From Nitrospirota bacterium (lineage in GTDB: Bacteria; Nitrospirota; Thermodesulfovibrionia; Thermodesulfovibrionales; UBA6898), in NCBI GenBank assembly GCA_016217695.1, contig JACRHE010000019.1, forward strand, positions 1-39,370: a DNA stretch of 39,370 bases, read 5' to 3'. Below, in pieces: positions 23,320 to 33,323 of this stretch. Numbering within the stretch: position 1 is the first letter of the stretch; the number at the start of each line of letters is the position of its first letter. The notes below the pieces were generated by a model. That model was given only the letters and a program-made list of their open reading frames with translations, did not search any database and was not told the DNA's origin. The position numbers were made by a program, and so were the translations under genes.

Positions 23320-23662
23320 CCTTTTCTTTAATCTCGTTAAGGAGTTTGTCTATCTTGAACCCGTATTCTATCGAGGTATCAAGCCTGAATTCTATATTTG
23401 GAATAAACTTCATCTTCAGTCTCTTTGAAAGAGCTGAACGGATAAAGCTTTTTGATGCATTGAGGATTTCGAAGGTAAGATCCCTCTCTTCTTCCTTCAG
23501 GATGCTCACATAAACCTTGGCGGATTTAAGATCCGGGGTCATGTCGACCCCTGTTACCGTAAGGAATCCCAGCCTGGGATCCTTGAGCCGGTACATGATA
23601 ATGTCAGCTACCTCTTCGCGAATAAGGTCGCTGACCCTCTGTGAACGTTTGTAAGGGAGCAT
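23306..23662 (-). CDS. rbfA: Ribosome-binding factor A
   Basis: Helps mature the 5' end of 16S rRNA on the 30S subunit. The 118-residue KH-fold protein has the typical opening KRSQRVSDLIREEVADII, then KDPRLGFLTVTGVDMTPDLKSAKVYVS (about 27-53) and a basic segment KRLKMKFIPNIEFRLDTSIEYG (about 80-101). It is separated from infB by 152 bases and overlaps nrnA. Confidence 0.96.
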   Translation of the reverse strand: MLPYKRSQRVSDLIREEVADIIMYRLKDPRLGFLTVTGVDMTPDLKSAKVYVSILKEEERDLTFEILNASKSFIRSALSKRLKMKFIPNIEFRLDTSIEYGFKIDKLLNEIKEKDEGS

Positions 23663-23814
23663 AGTTTCACCTGTGAGTTCTTATATCTAAAACTGATTCA
23701 GAAGACCGAACTGAAAACCCGGGACCAGCCCGGCTATGGCCATGTTGAGAAATCCACCTGAATGTCCTGCTGATGACCTGGGTATACCCTGCAATACAGG
23801 GCGCTAAATAAACC

Positions 23815-26226
23815 CTATAATTTTGCTGCTATCTTTTCTATGATGAAGTTCTCCAGGACATCTCCCACCTTGATATCATTGAAGTTTTCAACCAGGATCC
23901 CGCATTCATAACCTGTCTGAACCTCTTTCACATCGTCTTTGAACCTCTTCAGTGTGGCGATCTTACCTTCATAGACAACTATATTATCCCTCAAGACCCG
24001 TATCCCGTCGCAGGCCCGGGACATATACCCGTCAATGACATAGGCGCCTGCGATAGTGCCTATCCTGGATACCGGGAATAACTGTCTGACCTCAGCCCTG
24101 CCAAGGACCTTCTCCCTGAGGGTGGGCTCCAGCATCCCTTCAAGCGCTTTTTTGACATCCTCTATTGCCTCATAAATGACGTTATAGAGCCTGATGTCTA
24201 CACCTTCTTTTTCTGCTGTCTGGGAGGCCTTTGTCTCCGGCCTCACATTAAACCCTATAATAATTGCGTTGGACGCAGCAGCAAGCATCACGTCCGATTC
24301 GTTGATCCCGCCTACAGAGGTATGTATTACCCTCACCTTGACCTCGGGATGCAGAATATTTTCAAATGCATCCTTGATCGCCTCAACAGAACCCTGCACA
24401 TCCCCTTTTATGATTATGTTAAGTTCCTTTATCTGACCTTCCTTTATCTTTGTGTAAAGTTCATCAAGGGTCAGTTTTTTTGCCTTTGCTATATCGAGCG
24501 ACCTCTGTTTTTGTGCCCTGGTCAGCGCAATCTGCCTGGCCCGTTTTTCATCCTGGACAACTGTAAATACATCTCCCGCAGAAGGCACCTCGGAAAATCC
24601 GATAACCTCTACCGGGGTTGACGGTCCGGCATACTGAATACGCCTGCCCGAATCATCAATGAGAGCCCTTACCTTGCCTACATGCATGCCTGACAGGAGC
24701 GCCTCTCCTACCTTCAGGGTCCCTGTCTGCACCAGCAGCGTCGCTACCGGACCTCTCCCCCTGTCAAGTTTTGCCTCTATGATGGTCCCTCTTGCCTCCC
24801 TGTCGGGATTCGCCTTTAGCTCCATGACCTCGGCCTGAAGGAGTATCATTTCAAGAAGGTGTTCGATTCCCAGACGCTTCTTGGCAGAGACCTCAACAAA
24901 GATATCATGCCCGCCCCATTCTTCAGAGATTATCCCTTGCTCTGAAAGTTCACTCTTGACCTTTGAAGGATTTGCCTCAGGTTTATCTATCTTATTGACA
25001 GCCACGACAATCGGGACATTTGCCGCCTTCGCGTGATTAATCGCTTCGACCGTCTGGGGCATGACTCCGTCATCAGCGGCAACGACAAGGACAACGATAT
25101 CTGTGACCCTTGCGCCTCTGGCCCTCATAGAGGTGAATGCCTCGTGACCAGGGGTATCGAGAAAGACAATGTCCTTGCCCTTGAGATTTATCTTATACGC
25201 ACCGATATGCTGGGTGATTCCTCCTGCCTCGGTCTCGGTAACCTTGGTCTCCCTGATCGCATCGAGAAGGGATGTCTTCCCATGGTCTACATGTCCCATA
25301 ATGGTAACAACCGGAGCCCTCGGATGAAGACTTGCGGCATCATCCTGCACCTCTTCAGGCGTCACATCTTCCTCAACCGATGAAAGCTCCATCTTTACAC
25401 CGAAACTGTCGGCGACCAGAAGAGCTGCATCGGTATCAACCGGCTGGTTTATGGTAGGCATATAGCCCAGTTCCATGAACTTTTTTATCACATCAGAGAA
25501 TTTCAGTCCGATGAGTTCGGCAAATTCCTTGACCGTTGTCCCCTCTCGGAGCTTGAGGTTCTTCTTTCTCGGCATGGTCGACAGGACAGGGTGTTTCAAT
25601 TCGGGTTTCTGACCCGGCCTCATCCTTTCGCCCTTTTTATTCGTTCTGGTGTCATGCCATTTTTTCGGTTCAATCTTTCTGATAGCCTGGAAGGCCCTCT
25701 GGAGGCCGGGCTTTGCCTTGAATTTTTCGATCTTTTCTGCCTCGACCTCTTTTTTGAAACGGTCAGGAAGAGGTATCTCCTCTTCGGTTTCCAGTGATGG
25801 GGGAACAGGAGCCGTAACTGCTTCGGAAGGGAAAGGCTTGTCTTCAGGTAAAGCAATTTCTGCTGCAGGTTCTCTTTTAATTTCCTGTCTTGCGGCAGCT
25901 GGAGGCGGCGTCTTTTTCGCAGGCGCAGCGGCCTCAGCTGTCTGTACAGGCCTCGCTGTCGTGCCCCCTGCAGGCTTTGCAGACTTGTCTTTCTCTGCTG
26001 CCTTGGCGGCAGGGGCAGGTTTTGCCGGTTTCTCCACCTTAGGAGCAGGTGTCTTTGCAGATACAGCAGCCGATGATAAAACGCGGGTTACCTTTTCAGC
26101 AATCTCGCTCTCAATGCTCGAGGTATGTGTTTTGCCTTCTATACCGAGCCTGGAAAGCTCGTCCAAAATCTCCTTGCTGTTTTTATTCAGCTGCTTTGCT
26201 AACTCGTATATTCTAACTTTAGACAT
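23815..26226 (-). CDS. infB: Translation initiation factor IF-2
   Basis: GTPase that places initiator tRNA on the 30S subunit. It has 803 residues. The IF2_N domain (1-52) is followed by an Ala/Pro/Lys-rich linker (about 55-210), a second IF2_N-like helix block (about 228-285) and the G domain. Motifs there are G1 GHVDHGKTS (311-319), G3 DTPGHEAF and G4 [12 protein letters not shown]-Tu-like and C-terminal fMet-tRNA-binding domains follow. A good GGAGG precedes the ATG. In many bacteria nusA lies directly upstream; here infB has its own promoter region and begins the unit. Confidence 0.97.
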   Translation of the reverse strand: MSKVRIYELAKQLNKNSKEILDELSRLGIEGKTHTSSIESEIAEKVTRVLSSAAVSAKTPAPKVEKPAKPAPAAKAAEKDKSAKPAGGTTARPVQTAEAAAPAKKTPPPAAARQEIKREPAAEIALPEDKPFPSEAVTAPVPPSLETEEEIPLPDRFKKEVEAEKIEKFKAKPGLQRAFQAIRKIEPKKWHDTRTNKKGERMRPGQKPELKHPVLSTMPRKKNLKLREGTTVKEFAELIGLKFSDVIKKFMELGYMPTINQPVDTDAALLVADSFGVKMELSSVEEDVTPEEVQDDAASLHPRAPVVTIMGHVDHGKTSLLDAIRETKVTETEAGGITQHIGAYKINLKGKDIVFLDTPGHEAFTSMRARGARVTDIVVLVVAADDGVMPQTVEAINHAKAANVPIVVAVNKIDKPEANPSKVKSELSEQGIISEEWGGHDIFVEVSAKKRLGIEHLLEMILLQAEVMELKANPDREARGTIIEAKLDRGRGPVATLLVQTGTLKVGEALLSGMHVGKVRALIDDSGRRIQYAGPSTPVEVIGFSEVPSAGDVFTVVQDEKRARQIALTRAQKQRSLDIAKAKKLTLDELYTKIKEGQIKELNIIIKGDVQGSVEAIKDAFENILHPEVKVRVIHTSVGGINESDVMLAAASNAIIIGFNVRPETKASQTAEKEGVDIRLYNVIYEAIEDVKKALEGMLEPTLREKVLGRAEVRQLFPVSRIGTIAGAYVIDGYMSRACDGIRVLRDNIVVYEGKIATLKRFKDDVKEVQTGYECGILVENFNDIKVGDVLENFIIEKIAAKL

Positions 26227-26280
26227 TATCCTCCAGCCTTGTGCAGCTTTCTTTTTTATTTCTGGACATTACTGCAAGCC

Positions 26281-26309
26281 TTGTATCATTAATCTTAAAA
26301 TGTTATCAT
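26281..26309 (+). promoter_or_regulatory. Promoter of rpmB-DUF721
   Basis: TTGTAT (26281-26286), spacer exactly 17, extended -10 TGT-TATCAT (core 26304-26309). Well placed for the rpmB gene at 26351, leaving a leader of about 35 bases that contains the AAAGGAGGGA ribosome site (26335-26344). Confidence 0.65.
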
Positions 26310-26329
26310 AAAAAACCTTATTTATGCAA
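26300..26329 (-). promoter_or_regulatory. Candidate infB promoter
   Basis: Minus strand TTGCAT (26324-26329), spacer 18, TAACAT (26300-26305). Its -10 box shares bases with the -10 of the oppositely directed rpmB promoter, so the two polymerases could not bind at once. A start near 26293 would give a leader of about 67 bases. Confidence 0.5.
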
Positions 26330-26350
26330 TTCTGAAAGGAGGGACTTAAA

Positions 26351-26539
26351 TTGGCAAGTTGTACTGCATGCGGAAAGAAAAAAACAGTCGGCAATAATGT
26401 TAGTCATGCCAACAATAAAACCAAGAGACGGGTTTTCCCAAACCTGCAGAGGACGAGGATAGCCACTTCAACCGGCATTAGACGGGCCTATGTCTGCACC
26501 CGCTGTCTTCGTTCAGGTGTCGTTCAGAAAGTCGTTTAG
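26351..26539 (+). CDS. rpmB: 50S ribosomal protein L28
   Basis: The 62-residue protein has the L28 pattern: a short [24 protein letters not shown] opening (split here as CTACGKK and [14 protein letters not shown]), FPNLQR, and an end with [14 protein letters not shown]. Four cysteines (4, 7, 49, 52) form a zinc site, so this is the zinc-binding C+ type. It starts at TTG (26351), supported by GGAGGG seven bases upstream; no ATG or GTG fits. It ends directly against the DUF721 gene. Confidence 0.95.
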   Translation: MASCTACGKKKTVGNNVSHANNKTKRRVFPNLQRTRIATSTGIRRAYVCTRCLRSGVVQKVV

Positions 26540-26980
26540 GTGGAAAAGACAGATTCCCTGCTGAAGCCCATTCTCAAGAAGCTTGGGATTGCAGACGGAG
26601 TCTGTCTTAGCCGTATTAAAACGGAGTGGGACAACATCTTTACTGAACCCCTCTCCTCTCACATGTTTCCATCGAAACTCTTTGAAGGAGAACTTCTCCT
26701 GAATGTCGATTCTCCGATATGGATGCATCAGCTCGGTTTTTACAAGCAGGAGATCCTGAAAAAACTGCGTCGTTATGGCATAAGAGACGTGCGCTTCAGT
26801 TTAGGAAGGATTCCCAGGAAAAAAGGTTCTGAACAGCCCCCAAAAAACACTCGCTGTCTAACGCCCCGCGACATAACGTTTATCGATGAGATTATATCCG
26901 GCATAACCGACAATGACCTGAAAGAGGCTGTCAGGGAAGCGGCAAAAAAATCCCTGCAGTCGTCCGGACCTGCCCGGTAA
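26540..26980 (+). CDS. DUF721 protein, DciA-like
   Basis: The 146-residue protein starts with GTG at the base following the rpmB stop codon. Residues about 5-95 match the DUF721 fold: KPILKKLGIADGVCLSRIKTEWDNIF, then FEGELLLNVDSPIWMHQLGFYKQEILKKL, whose DSPIWMHQL block is the family's best-kept part. The charged C-terminus ends in a helical region. DciA proteins load or assist the replicative helicase DnaB in most bacteria lacking DnaC; assignment to that role here is by family. The ribosome site (TTTAGG) lies within rpmB, suggesting coupling. Confidence 0.8.
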   Translation: MEKTDSLLKPILKKLGIADGVCLSRIKTEWDNIFTEPLSSHMFPSKLFEGELLLNVDSPIWMHQLGFYKQEILKKLRRYGIRDVRFSLGRIPRKKGSEQPPKNTRCLTPRDITFIDEIISGITDNDLKEAVREAAKKSLQSSGPAR

Positions 26981-26991
26981 CCTCGCCCGAT

Positions 26992-27015
26992 GCCTGGGCC
27001 TGACCTGATCCAGGC
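26992..27015. terminator. Weak hairpin between convergent DUF721 and clpX genes
   Basis: GCCTGG (26992-26997) pairs with CCAGGC (27010-27015) in the 51-base gap between the two convergent genes. No T-tract follows on either strand, so it is at best a weak or Rho-assisted stop. Confidence 0.25.
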
Positions 27016-27031
27016 TTCAGATCAAAGGGTA

Positions 27032-28273
27032 TTACGCTGATTCAGCCTGTTTTTCGTAAATCAGGATGGGCTTTTCTTTCTTCACCACCGTCTCCTCGGT
27101 TATCATGCATTCCTTGATACCTTTCTGCGAAGGTATTTCATACATGACATCGAGCATGATCTCCTCGAGAATCGCCCTGAGCCCTCTGGCACCTGATTTG
27201 CGCTGCACGGCCTTTCTTGCGATAGCCATAAGGGAGCTGTCCGTGAACTTCAGCCTGACGTTATCAAATGACAGCAACTTCTGATACTGCTTGACAAGGG
27301 CATTTTTCGGCTCTACCAGAATTTTTACAAGTGATGCCTCGTCGAGCTCTTCAAGGGTCGTAAAAACCGGCAGCCTGCCGATAAATTCAGGTATTAGCCC
27401 GTATTTAATAAGGTCCTGAGGTTCTGTCAGGTTAAGCATATCGCCTATCTTCTTTTCGGCCCTGCTCGTTACCTGGGTACCAAAGCCCATGGTCTTCTTC
27501 CCTGTTCTCTGCTCCACGATGCCGTCGAGTCCTATAAAGGCCCCCCCGCAGATAAAGAGGATATTGGTTGTGTCAACCTGAATGAAATCCTGCTGCGGAT
27601 GCTTGCGGCCTCCCTGCGGAGGGATATTGGCGATCGTACCTTCCACAATCTTGAGGAGCGCCTGCTGAACACCCTCTCCTGAAACATCACGCGTTATGGA
27701 GGGATTATCTGACTTTCTGCTTATCTTGTCTATCTCATCAATATACACTATCCCCCTCTGCGCCTTCTCCACATCGTACTCAGCTGCCTGCAGAAGTTTC
27801 AGAATGATATTTTCCACGTCCTCGCCGACATAACCTGCCTCAGTAAGAGTCGTTGCGTCTGCAATAGTAAATGGAACGTCGAGAATCATTGCAAGTGTCT
27901 GGGCAAGCAAGGTCTTGCCGGTGCCTGTCGGCCCGATCAGCAGGATATTGCTTTTCTGGAGTTCAATGTCAGACTCCGCGGGATTATAGATCCTTTTGTA
28001 ATGGTTGTGCACGGCAACAGACAGGATCTTCTTTGCCCTTTCCTGGCCTATCACAAAATCATTCAGAACGCTGTGAATCTCCTTGGGTGTCGGCAGCTTA
28101 GGCAGTGCGACGCTGCCTGTGTCAACATACAGTTCATCAGCGATTATTTCATTGCAAAGCTCGATACATTCATTGCAGATGTAGACAGTCGGCCCTGCGA
28201 TCAGCTTCTTTACCTCGTCCTGTCCCTTTCCGCAAAATGAACATTTCAGAGCCTCTTCATCTTTTTTTGCCAT
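27032..28273 (-). CDS. clpX: ATP-dependent Clp protease ATP-binding subunit ClpX
   Basis: Unfoldase that feeds ClpP, 413 residues from the ATG at 28273, chosen because GGAGG lies five bases upstream and the family starts there. The N-terminal zinc domain has C11, C14, C33 and C36. Walker A is [11 protein letters not shown], Walker [10 protein letters not shown], followed by a sensor region and the [14 protein letters not shown] motif. The pore loop YVGEDVE is present, as is an IGF-like loop (FIGLDGI sits where the ClpP-docking region lies; exact docking tripeptide not certain). It is the last gene of tig-clpP-clpX. Confidence 0.96.
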   Translation of the reverse strand: MAKKDEEALKCSFCGKGQDEVKKLIAGPTVYICNECIELCNEIIADELYVDTGSVALPKLPTPKEIHSVLNDFVIGQERAKKILSVAVHNHYKRIYNPAESDIELQKSNILLIGPTGTGKTLLAQTLAMILDVPFTIADATTLTEAGYVGEDVENIILKLLQAAEYDVEKAQRGIVYIDEIDKISRKSDNPSITRDVSGEGVQQALLKIVEGTIANIPPQGGRKHPQQDFIQVDTTNILFICGGAFIGLDGIVEQRTGKKTMGFGTQVTSRAEKKIGDMLNLTEPQDLIKYGLIPEFIGRLPVFTTLEELDEASLVKILVEPKNALVKQYQKLLSFDNVRLKFTDSSLMAIARKAVQRKSGARGLRAILEEIMLDVMYEIPSQKGIKECMITEETVVKKEKPILIYEKQAESA

Positions 28274-28359
28274 GCAATCCTCCAGATAAAATCCGTAATG
28301 GGCAATGCCCAATCCGTGGGTAGAACTTAATCATGCGAGCTACTGAGCATCGCTCACCG

Positions 28360-28962
28360 TCACAGGACGACCTTATTTTTCTTCACCGTATGGATCACCT
28401 CGTCGACGATTCCGTATTCCTTCGCCTCATCCCCGGACATGAAAAAGTCCCGGTCGGTATCTGCCTGGATCTTTCCAAGAGGCTGTCCTGTATGCAGGGC
28501 AATGATCCGGTTCAGGTTCTCCTTCAGCCGCAAGATCTCTCTTGCATGAATTTCGATATCCGTCGCCTGCCCCTGAAAGCCTCCCATAGGCTGGTGAAGC
28601 ATTATCCTGGAGTTCGGAAGGGCAAACCTCTTTCCCCTTGTTCCAGCGGAGAGAAGCAGCGCACCCATACTTGCAGCCTGCCCGATGCAGTAAGTGCATA
28701 TATCCGGCTTCACATACTGCATGGTGTCATATATTGCAAGCCCTGCAGATACAACCCCTCCCGGCGAATTCACATACAGATGTATGTCCTTATCCGGGTC
28801 CTCTGTCTGGAGAAAAAGGATCTGGGCAATAATCGTATTTGCGGCAATATCATCAATCGCACTGCCCAGAAAGATTATCCTGTCTTTGAGCAGTCGTGAA
28901 TATATGTCATACGCCCTTTCAGACCTGCCGGTCTGTTCAATTACTATCGGAATAACGCTCAT
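28360..28962 (-). CDS. clpP: ATP-dependent Clp protease proteolytic subunit
   Basis: A 200-residue serine protease with a full catalytic triad: S98 (GQAASMGA), H123 (IMLHQPMGG) and D172 (DTDRDFFMS). It forms the 14-mer chamber served by ClpX, encoded 86 bases downstream. A single base separates it from the trigger factor gene. The short N-terminal propeptide [19 protein letters not shown] is typical. Confidence 0.97.
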   Translation of the reverse strand: MSVIPIVIEQTGRSERAYDIYSRLLKDRIIFLGSAIDDIAANTIIAQILFLQTEDPDKDIHLYVNSPGGVVSAGLAIYDTMQYVKPDICTYCIGQAASMGALLLSAGTRGKRFALPNSRIMLHQPMGGFQGQATDIEIHAREILRLKENLNRIIALHTGQPLGKIQADTDRDFFMSGDEAKEYGIVDEVIHTVKKNKVVL

Positions 28963-28963
28963 T

Positions 28964-30259
28964 CTACGCTCCTTTTATTATTTCTGCCTTAGAGAGAACC
29001 AGGTCCAGGGCCTTTTCGTCACGTATGGTGCGCCTGAGATTATCCAGTGATCCGTCCCTGGTGACAAAGAGGTTTATCACCGCCTCCGGAGTAGCCTGAA
29101 AATGCCGTGCCAGGAGTGATATCCTCTCCTTGAGCTCATCTTCAGAGACCGAGACGCCCTCTTTTTCTGCAATCAGATCAAGAAGTATTCCGGTTTTGAC
29201 ATGTCCGATCGCCTTTGGCTTAAACTCCTCTGCGAGGCGGGCGTCTTCTGCTGCCGTGGATATCCCTTCTTCCGAGCCGGATAACTGTTCCTGCGGCTTC
29301 ACCCTGGAATGCTTTTCATTAAGCACAAGAGTCTCCAGTTCCTTCTCGAGGAGCGACTCGGGGATCTCGAACTCGTGCGTCCGGATTAATGTCTCCAGCA
29401 ATTTCTCTTTCTGCTGGCCCGCCGCCCTTTCCTTCTTTGATTTCTGAATACCCTCTCTGACTTTCTCCCTTAAGGCCTCCAGATTTTCATGGCCAAAATC
29501 TTTGGCAAGTTCATCGTCAATAAGCGGGAGTTTCTTCTCCTTCACCTCTTTAATGGTTATGCGCAAGCGGCTGCCTGCCTCTTCTTTTTCGGTTCCGCCT
29601 TCAAAGGACGGCAGGGTAATATCTACCACATCTCCCTTTTTCCGGCCGACCACGGTATCGAGGATACCTTTCGGCACAAGATTATTTCCGAGGTTCATAA
29701 CCTGATCCTTGGCCGAGGAAAGCTCTCTGTTTTCGACTGGATCAAGCTTCACATAATCAATCACCAGGAGGTCTTCAACTTTTATCTCCCTCTCGACCAC
29801 GTCATACATTGCACGTCCTTCCTGCAGGCCCTTGATGGCATCCTCAATCTCCTTTTCATCAACCTGGACAGGTATTTCGTCAACTTTTAACCCTGTATAT
29901 TGCAACTCATCGATCTTTGGCCGAACCTCTATAGTTAGAGCAAACGAAAGCGGCTGATTCTTTCTGACCTCCAGTGAGCCCTCAAATTTCGGAAGGGAAA
30001 CAGGAACGAGCGAGGCCTCATTCATTGCCTTTGAATAATATTGGGGAATCAGTCTGTCAATAATATCCGCCTTTATATCATTCCCGAACTTCTTTTCGAT
30101 CAGGGTCACAGGTGCCTTCCCAGGCCTGAATCCAGGTATCCTCGCGTTCTGCCTTATCTTGGCAAGAGATGTATTGAATTCCTGCTCTATGATTTCTGTA
30201 GGTATCTCGATCTTCAGCCGTTTTTTCGTTGCACTGATATCCTCAACTGCTGCGCTCAA
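28964..30259 (-). CDS. tig: Trigger factor
   Basis: Ribosome-bound chaperone and prolyl isomerase, 431 residues. The N-terminal ribosome-docking domain contains GFRPGKAP (about 43-50; the family signature is GFRxGKxP). An FKBP-type domain (about 155-240) and an extended helical C-terminal domain follow. Translation starts at TTG (30259), supported by GAGGAGG six bases upstream. First gene of the tig-clpP-clpX unit. Confidence 0.96.
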   Translation of the reverse strand: MSAAVEDISATKKRLKIEIPTEIIEQEFNTSLAKIRQNARIPGFRPGKAPVTLIEKKFGNDIKADIIDRLIPQYYSKAMNEASLVPVSLPKFEGSLEVRKNQPLSFALTIEVRPKIDELQYTGLKVDEIPVQVDEKEIEDAIKGLQEGRAMYDVVEREIKVEDLLVIDYVKLDPVENRELSSAKDQVMNLGNNLVPKGILDTVVGRKKGDVVDITLPSFEGGTEKEEAGSRLRITIKEVKEKKLPLIDDELAKDFGHENLEALREKVREGIQKSKKERAAGQQKEKLLETLIRTHEFEIPESLLEKELETLVLNEKHSRVKPQEQLSGSEEGISTAAEDARLAEEFKPKAIGHVKTGILLDLIAEKEGVSVSEDELKERISLLARHFQATPEAVINLFVTRDGSLDNLRRTIRDEKALDLVLSKAEIIKGA

Positions 30260-30283
30260 TTTCGCCTCCTCGTATGTTTATTT

Positions 30284-30313
30284 ACTCTAAAATAATACCT
30301 TCTCATTAGTCAA
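30284..30313 (-). promoter_or_regulatory. Candidate promoter of tig-clpPX
   Basis: Minus strand TTGACT (30308-30313) with TAGAGT (30284-30289) after 18 bases, in the divergent gap before tig. The -35 is good, the -10 is mediocre. A TATTAT at 30292-30297 is closer but badly spaced. No heat-shock (sigma-32 or CIRCE) site was seen. Confidence 0.4.
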
Positions 30314-30392
30314 TTTTGTGCTGCTTAATCAGCGATTTCGGCAGAGATTTATGGATGAAAGATGATGCGGTTTCTGGTAAAGTTATACCATC

Positions 30393-31205
30393 ATGGGATA
30401 CATGAAAATAACCAGTCCTGCAAATTTACGCATCAAGGATGCGCTGAAAGTCCGAGACAGACAGGCGCGTGCCCGTCAGGACTCCTTTGTCATCGAGGGA
30501 AAGCACCTGATCGGGACGGCCCTTGCATCGGGTGCCGCGATACATGAGGTCTTTTTTACCGGCTCCTTCTCCCGGGAAAAAGAGGGCAGAGAAATGCTCA
30601 ACTTGCTCTCCTCCAAAACCAGTATGCTATGGGAGGTAGCAGACAATATACTCGCCAGGCTCTCAGAGACATCAACTCCTCAGGGGATCGTTGCTGTTGT
30701 AACCTACACCTCGCCTCAGCTTCATGAACTGTATTTCAGAAAAACACCGCTTGTTGTAGTTGTTGACGGGATACAGGATCCAGGGAACCTGGGGACGATC
30801 ATCAGGACCTCCGACGCAGCCGGCGCTGATGCCGTTATCCTCCTTGAGGGGACCTGCGACGCACGCCTGCCGAAGGTTATTAGGGCCACAGCAGGGAGTA
30901 TTTTTCATCTCCCGGTTGTCAGAACAGATGCTGATACGCTTATGCGTTTTCTTGCAGAGAAAAAAATCCGGCTGGCGACTACCTCTGCAAGGACCGGGAC
31001 ATCTGTTTTTCTGGCTGACCTCAGAGAACCTGTAGCCCTTGTTTTCGGAAATGAGGCACGCGGAGTTAGGAGGCAGATAGAAGAAGCTGCAGACCTCTCA
31101 GTGCAGATACCGATCTATGGGAGGGCAGAAAGTCTTAACGTCGCAACGTCTGTCGCAATATGTCTTTATGAAGCGGTGAGACAGAGGGCCCCCGGCAATT
31201 CCTGA
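30393..31205 (+). CDS. SpoU/TrmH-family RNA 2'-O-methyltransferase (RlmB-like)
   Basis: The 270-residue SPOUT-fold enzyme has an N-terminal substrate-binding domain (about 15-90: RQDSFVIEGKHLI) and a C-terminal methyltransferase domain. Motif 1 is QDPGNLGTIIRTSDAAGADAVIL (about 128-150, Asn and Arg conserved), motif 2 is LVFGNEARGV and motif 3 is IPIYGRAESLNVATSVAICLYE, which makes the SAM-binding knot. Target is probably a ribose in 23S rRNA by family (RlmB/TsnR-like). A second ATG nine bases downstream is an alternative start; neither has a strong ribosome site. It ends 19 bases from the convergent Nif3 gene. Confidence 0.92.
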   Translation: MGYMKITSPANLRIKDALKVRDRQARARQDSFVIEGKHLIGTALASGAAIHEVFFTGSFSREKEGREMLNLLSSKTSMLWEVADNILARLSETSTPQGIVAVVTYTSPQLHELYFRKTPLVVVVDGIQDPGNLGTIIRTSDAAGADAVILLEGTCDARLPKVIRATAGSIFHLPVVRTDADTLMRFLAEKKIRLATTSARTGTSVFLADLREPVALVFGNEARGVRRQIEEAADLSVQIPIYGRAESLNVATSVAICLYEAVRQRAPGNS

Positions 31206-31224
31206 TCGCCCTTGAGGAGCTGAA

Positions 31225-31986
31225 CTATAATCCGGTCGGGTGATCTATAAATTCCACCGCAAGCCCGAACTTCTTCTCCATTAGCCTTCCACAAGCTTTA
31301 ACGCCCGGCGTCTCTGTTGCATAATGTCCTGCAAACACAAGGTTTACTTTCATCTCCTCTGCCAGAGTATAGGCGCTGTGAGACGGTTCTCCTGTCAGAA
31401 AAGTATCAATGCCTAACTTATCAGCCTCGGTGATCGCTGACCATCCTCCTCCTGAGACCACCCCCACGTTTCTCACTTTCTTCCCGAAATCTATTACAGA
31501 AGATTTCGTCTTTAGTAAAGCATTTACTTCTGCAACGAACTGACTCAGCAACGTATCCTTCTTTGCCCTTCCCCAATAGCCTATTTTTCTGCCGTGGTAT
31601 TCTCCAAACTCTCCCATGTTCCTGATCGAGAGGATCCTGAGAAGCTCTGCATTATTTCCGTATGAAGGATGCCAATCCAGCGGCAAGTGACAGGCGTAAA
31701 GGGAAATCCCTGCGTCGAGGAGCATCTTTACCCGGTCTCTCATCAGGCCCCTCAAAGATTTAATGCCTCCCCAGATAAGGCCGTGATGCACGAATAGAAA
31801 ATCGACCTGTTTTCGAGACGCTTCCTGAAATACGTACTGGCAGGCGTCGACTGCGAGGCCGACCGTCCGTATCTTTTCCCTGCCCTGCACCTGAAGGCCG
31901 TTTAGGCTTTCATCTTTTGGAAAATCGGACAGGCCAAGTTCTGCATCGAGGAAGGAGACAAGTGTCTTAAGGGATATTTCTCTCAC
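31225..31986 (-). CDS. Nif3-like dinuclear metal-centre protein
   Basis: The 253-residue protein is of the Nif3/YbgI family (GTP cyclohydrolase I type 2 in some annotations; real function unsettled). Metal ligands are visible in FLFVHHGLIWGG (H67, H68), in YACHLPLDWHPSYGNNAEL (D103 region) and in FAGHYATETPGVKA (H217 and E221). It lacks the extra middle domain seen in longer relatives. It overlaps the LapA-LapB gene by four bases at the end of the long slt-proA-nadD operon. Confidence 0.92.
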   Translation of the reverse strand: MREISLKTLVSFLDAELGLSDFPKDESLNGLQVQGREKIRTVGLAVDACQYVFQEASRKQVDFLFVHHGLIWGGIKSLRGLMRDRVKMLLDAGISLYACHLPLDWHPSYGNNAELLRILSIRNMGEFGEYHGRKIGYWGRAKKDTLLSQFVAEVNALLKTKSSVIDFGKKVRNVGVVSGGGWSAITEADKLGIDTFLTGEPSHSAYTLAEEMKVNLVFAGHYATETPGVKACGRLMEKKFGLAVEFIDHPTGL

Positions 31987-33323
31987 TTAAGCGGGGCAGG
32001 AGCAACGGCCATGGTCGAACAGGTTCCTTCCAGGTTGAACTGGTACGTTTCCCAATTCCCGCAGCCGGGGCATCTTCCTGACCATTCCTCTGAACTGTTG
32101 CCGCACTGAGTACAACAATAGGGAAGCCTGAATGCTTTCTTGGTATCGACCACCTTTTTATATTCGCGTATCGCCTTTTCCGGCTGGTTTCTTCTCAGGT
32201 AAAGATTCCCCAAAAGCTGATGAAGTTCGGGATACGAAACCCCTGAGGTATCAATACCCGAGAGCGTTTCAAAGGCGTCATCGATCATCTCCAGCCTGAA
32301 GAATAATTTTCCGAGGAAAAACTTAGTGACAGGATTGTTCGGATTTCTGGAAATGCTGTTCTTGTAAATACTTATCAGCCTTCCGGGCTCTCCGAGACTG
32401 ATAAGCAGATCTTCGAGCCTGGCCAGTATGATCATCGATGAGCTGGTTTCGTAAGTCTTTTCGAGGAGGTTGACCGCCTCCTCGCTCTCGCCTTCCCTGA
32501 GCATGACCTCTGCAAGGCCAAGTGTTGCGGGAATGAAGTCCTTTTCTATCCTTAGCACCGTCTTAAACGCCTTCTTTGCCTTTTCCATCTGGTTATTTTC
32601 AAGGCTGTGCCTCCCATATTCGTACTTGTACCCGATCAGGTTCTCCTGCTCTCTCCTCCTGTCCTTCTCCGTATGCTCGTATTTCAGGATAGTCTTCTGC
32701 AGAGAAACGAGATCATCCCACCTCCCCTGTCTCTCCAATATCCGCCGTTTCCGGTACATGGCGGTAAGATTGGCGTCATCTATTTCTAAAATGTCATCAA
32801 TATATTTGAGCGCATCAGCCCATCTGCCTGTCTTCTCCAGAACATTTTCGATGGCAAACAGGGTCTCGAGATTCTGAGGATTGATCATCCTGGCCTTCTG
32901 ATAATAGCTGCCTGCTTTCTGGTATTCCTCCGCAGAAGCATGGATATCTCCCAGTCTGAGGAGGGCGTCAACATGATCAGGTTCCTCGGCAAGGATATCT
33001 TCGAGGGCCTCGCGTGCGGCATTTACATTATGAGCAAGGATGGCGTTCAGGGCTCTGGAATAAAGTGCCTGCACCTTGCTTTCCTGTTTCTGTCTCTTCT
33101 GCTGCTGCCAGTTATCGATAAACTTCTTAGTATCCCGGACAGTAAAATAGATGAGCATCATCAGCGCCCCGACAACGATCGACAAGAGTATCAGCCCGAT
33201 CTTGGGGATCTCATAGACATCACTAAAGGGAATCACTATGGTTGTCATCTCCTTGTTATGAATGGCAAAGACCGCGAGGCCGGCAAGAAAGAGGACAAAA
33301 AGCAGAAGTGAGAGTTTACCCAT
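31983..33323 (-). CDS. lapB: LapA-LapB fusion: membrane-anchored TPR protein with rubredoxin-like tail
   Basis: The 446-residue inner-membrane protein has two hydrophobic helices (about 4-22 and 41-61) with a LapA/DUF1049-like loop between them. A basic stretch and about nine TPR-type repeats (about 85-400) follow, then a rubredoxin-like zinc knuckle with C404, C407, C418 and C421 (CTQCG and CPGCG). In E. coli, LapA and LapB (YciM) are two adjacent proteins that control LPS synthesis through FtsH and LpxC; LapB has one membrane helix. Here both parts are in one chain. About 18 residues follow the zinc knuckle. Its ATG overlaps the rlmH stop by one base. Confidence 0.88.
   Translation of the reverse strand: MGKLSLLLFVLFLAGLAVFAIHNKEMTTIVIPFSDVYEIPKIGLILLSIVVGALMMLIYFTVRDTKKFIDNWQQQKRQKQESKVQALYSRALNAILAHNVNAAREALEDILAEEPDHVDALLRLGDIHASAEEYQKAGSYYQKARMINPQNLETLFAIENVLEKTGRWADALKYIDDILEIDDANLTAMYRKRRILERQGRWDDLVSLQKTILKYEHTEKDRRREQENLIGYKYEYGRHSLENNQMEKAKKAFKTVLRIEKDFIPATLGLAEVMLREGESEEAVNLLEKTYETSSSMIILARLEDLLISLGEPGRLISIYKNSISRNPNNPVTKFFLGKLFFRLEMIDDAFETLSGIDTSGVSYPELHQLLGNLYLRRNQPEKAIREYKKVVDTKKAFRLPYCCTQCGNSSEEWSGRCPGCGNWETYQFNLEGTCSTMAVAPAPLK

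Noticed and set aside
23663-23814. Short frame on the minus strand between infB and rbfA as a remnant of a small conserved gene
   Set aside because: Only about 35 residues with no family likeness, no ATG near a ribosome site.
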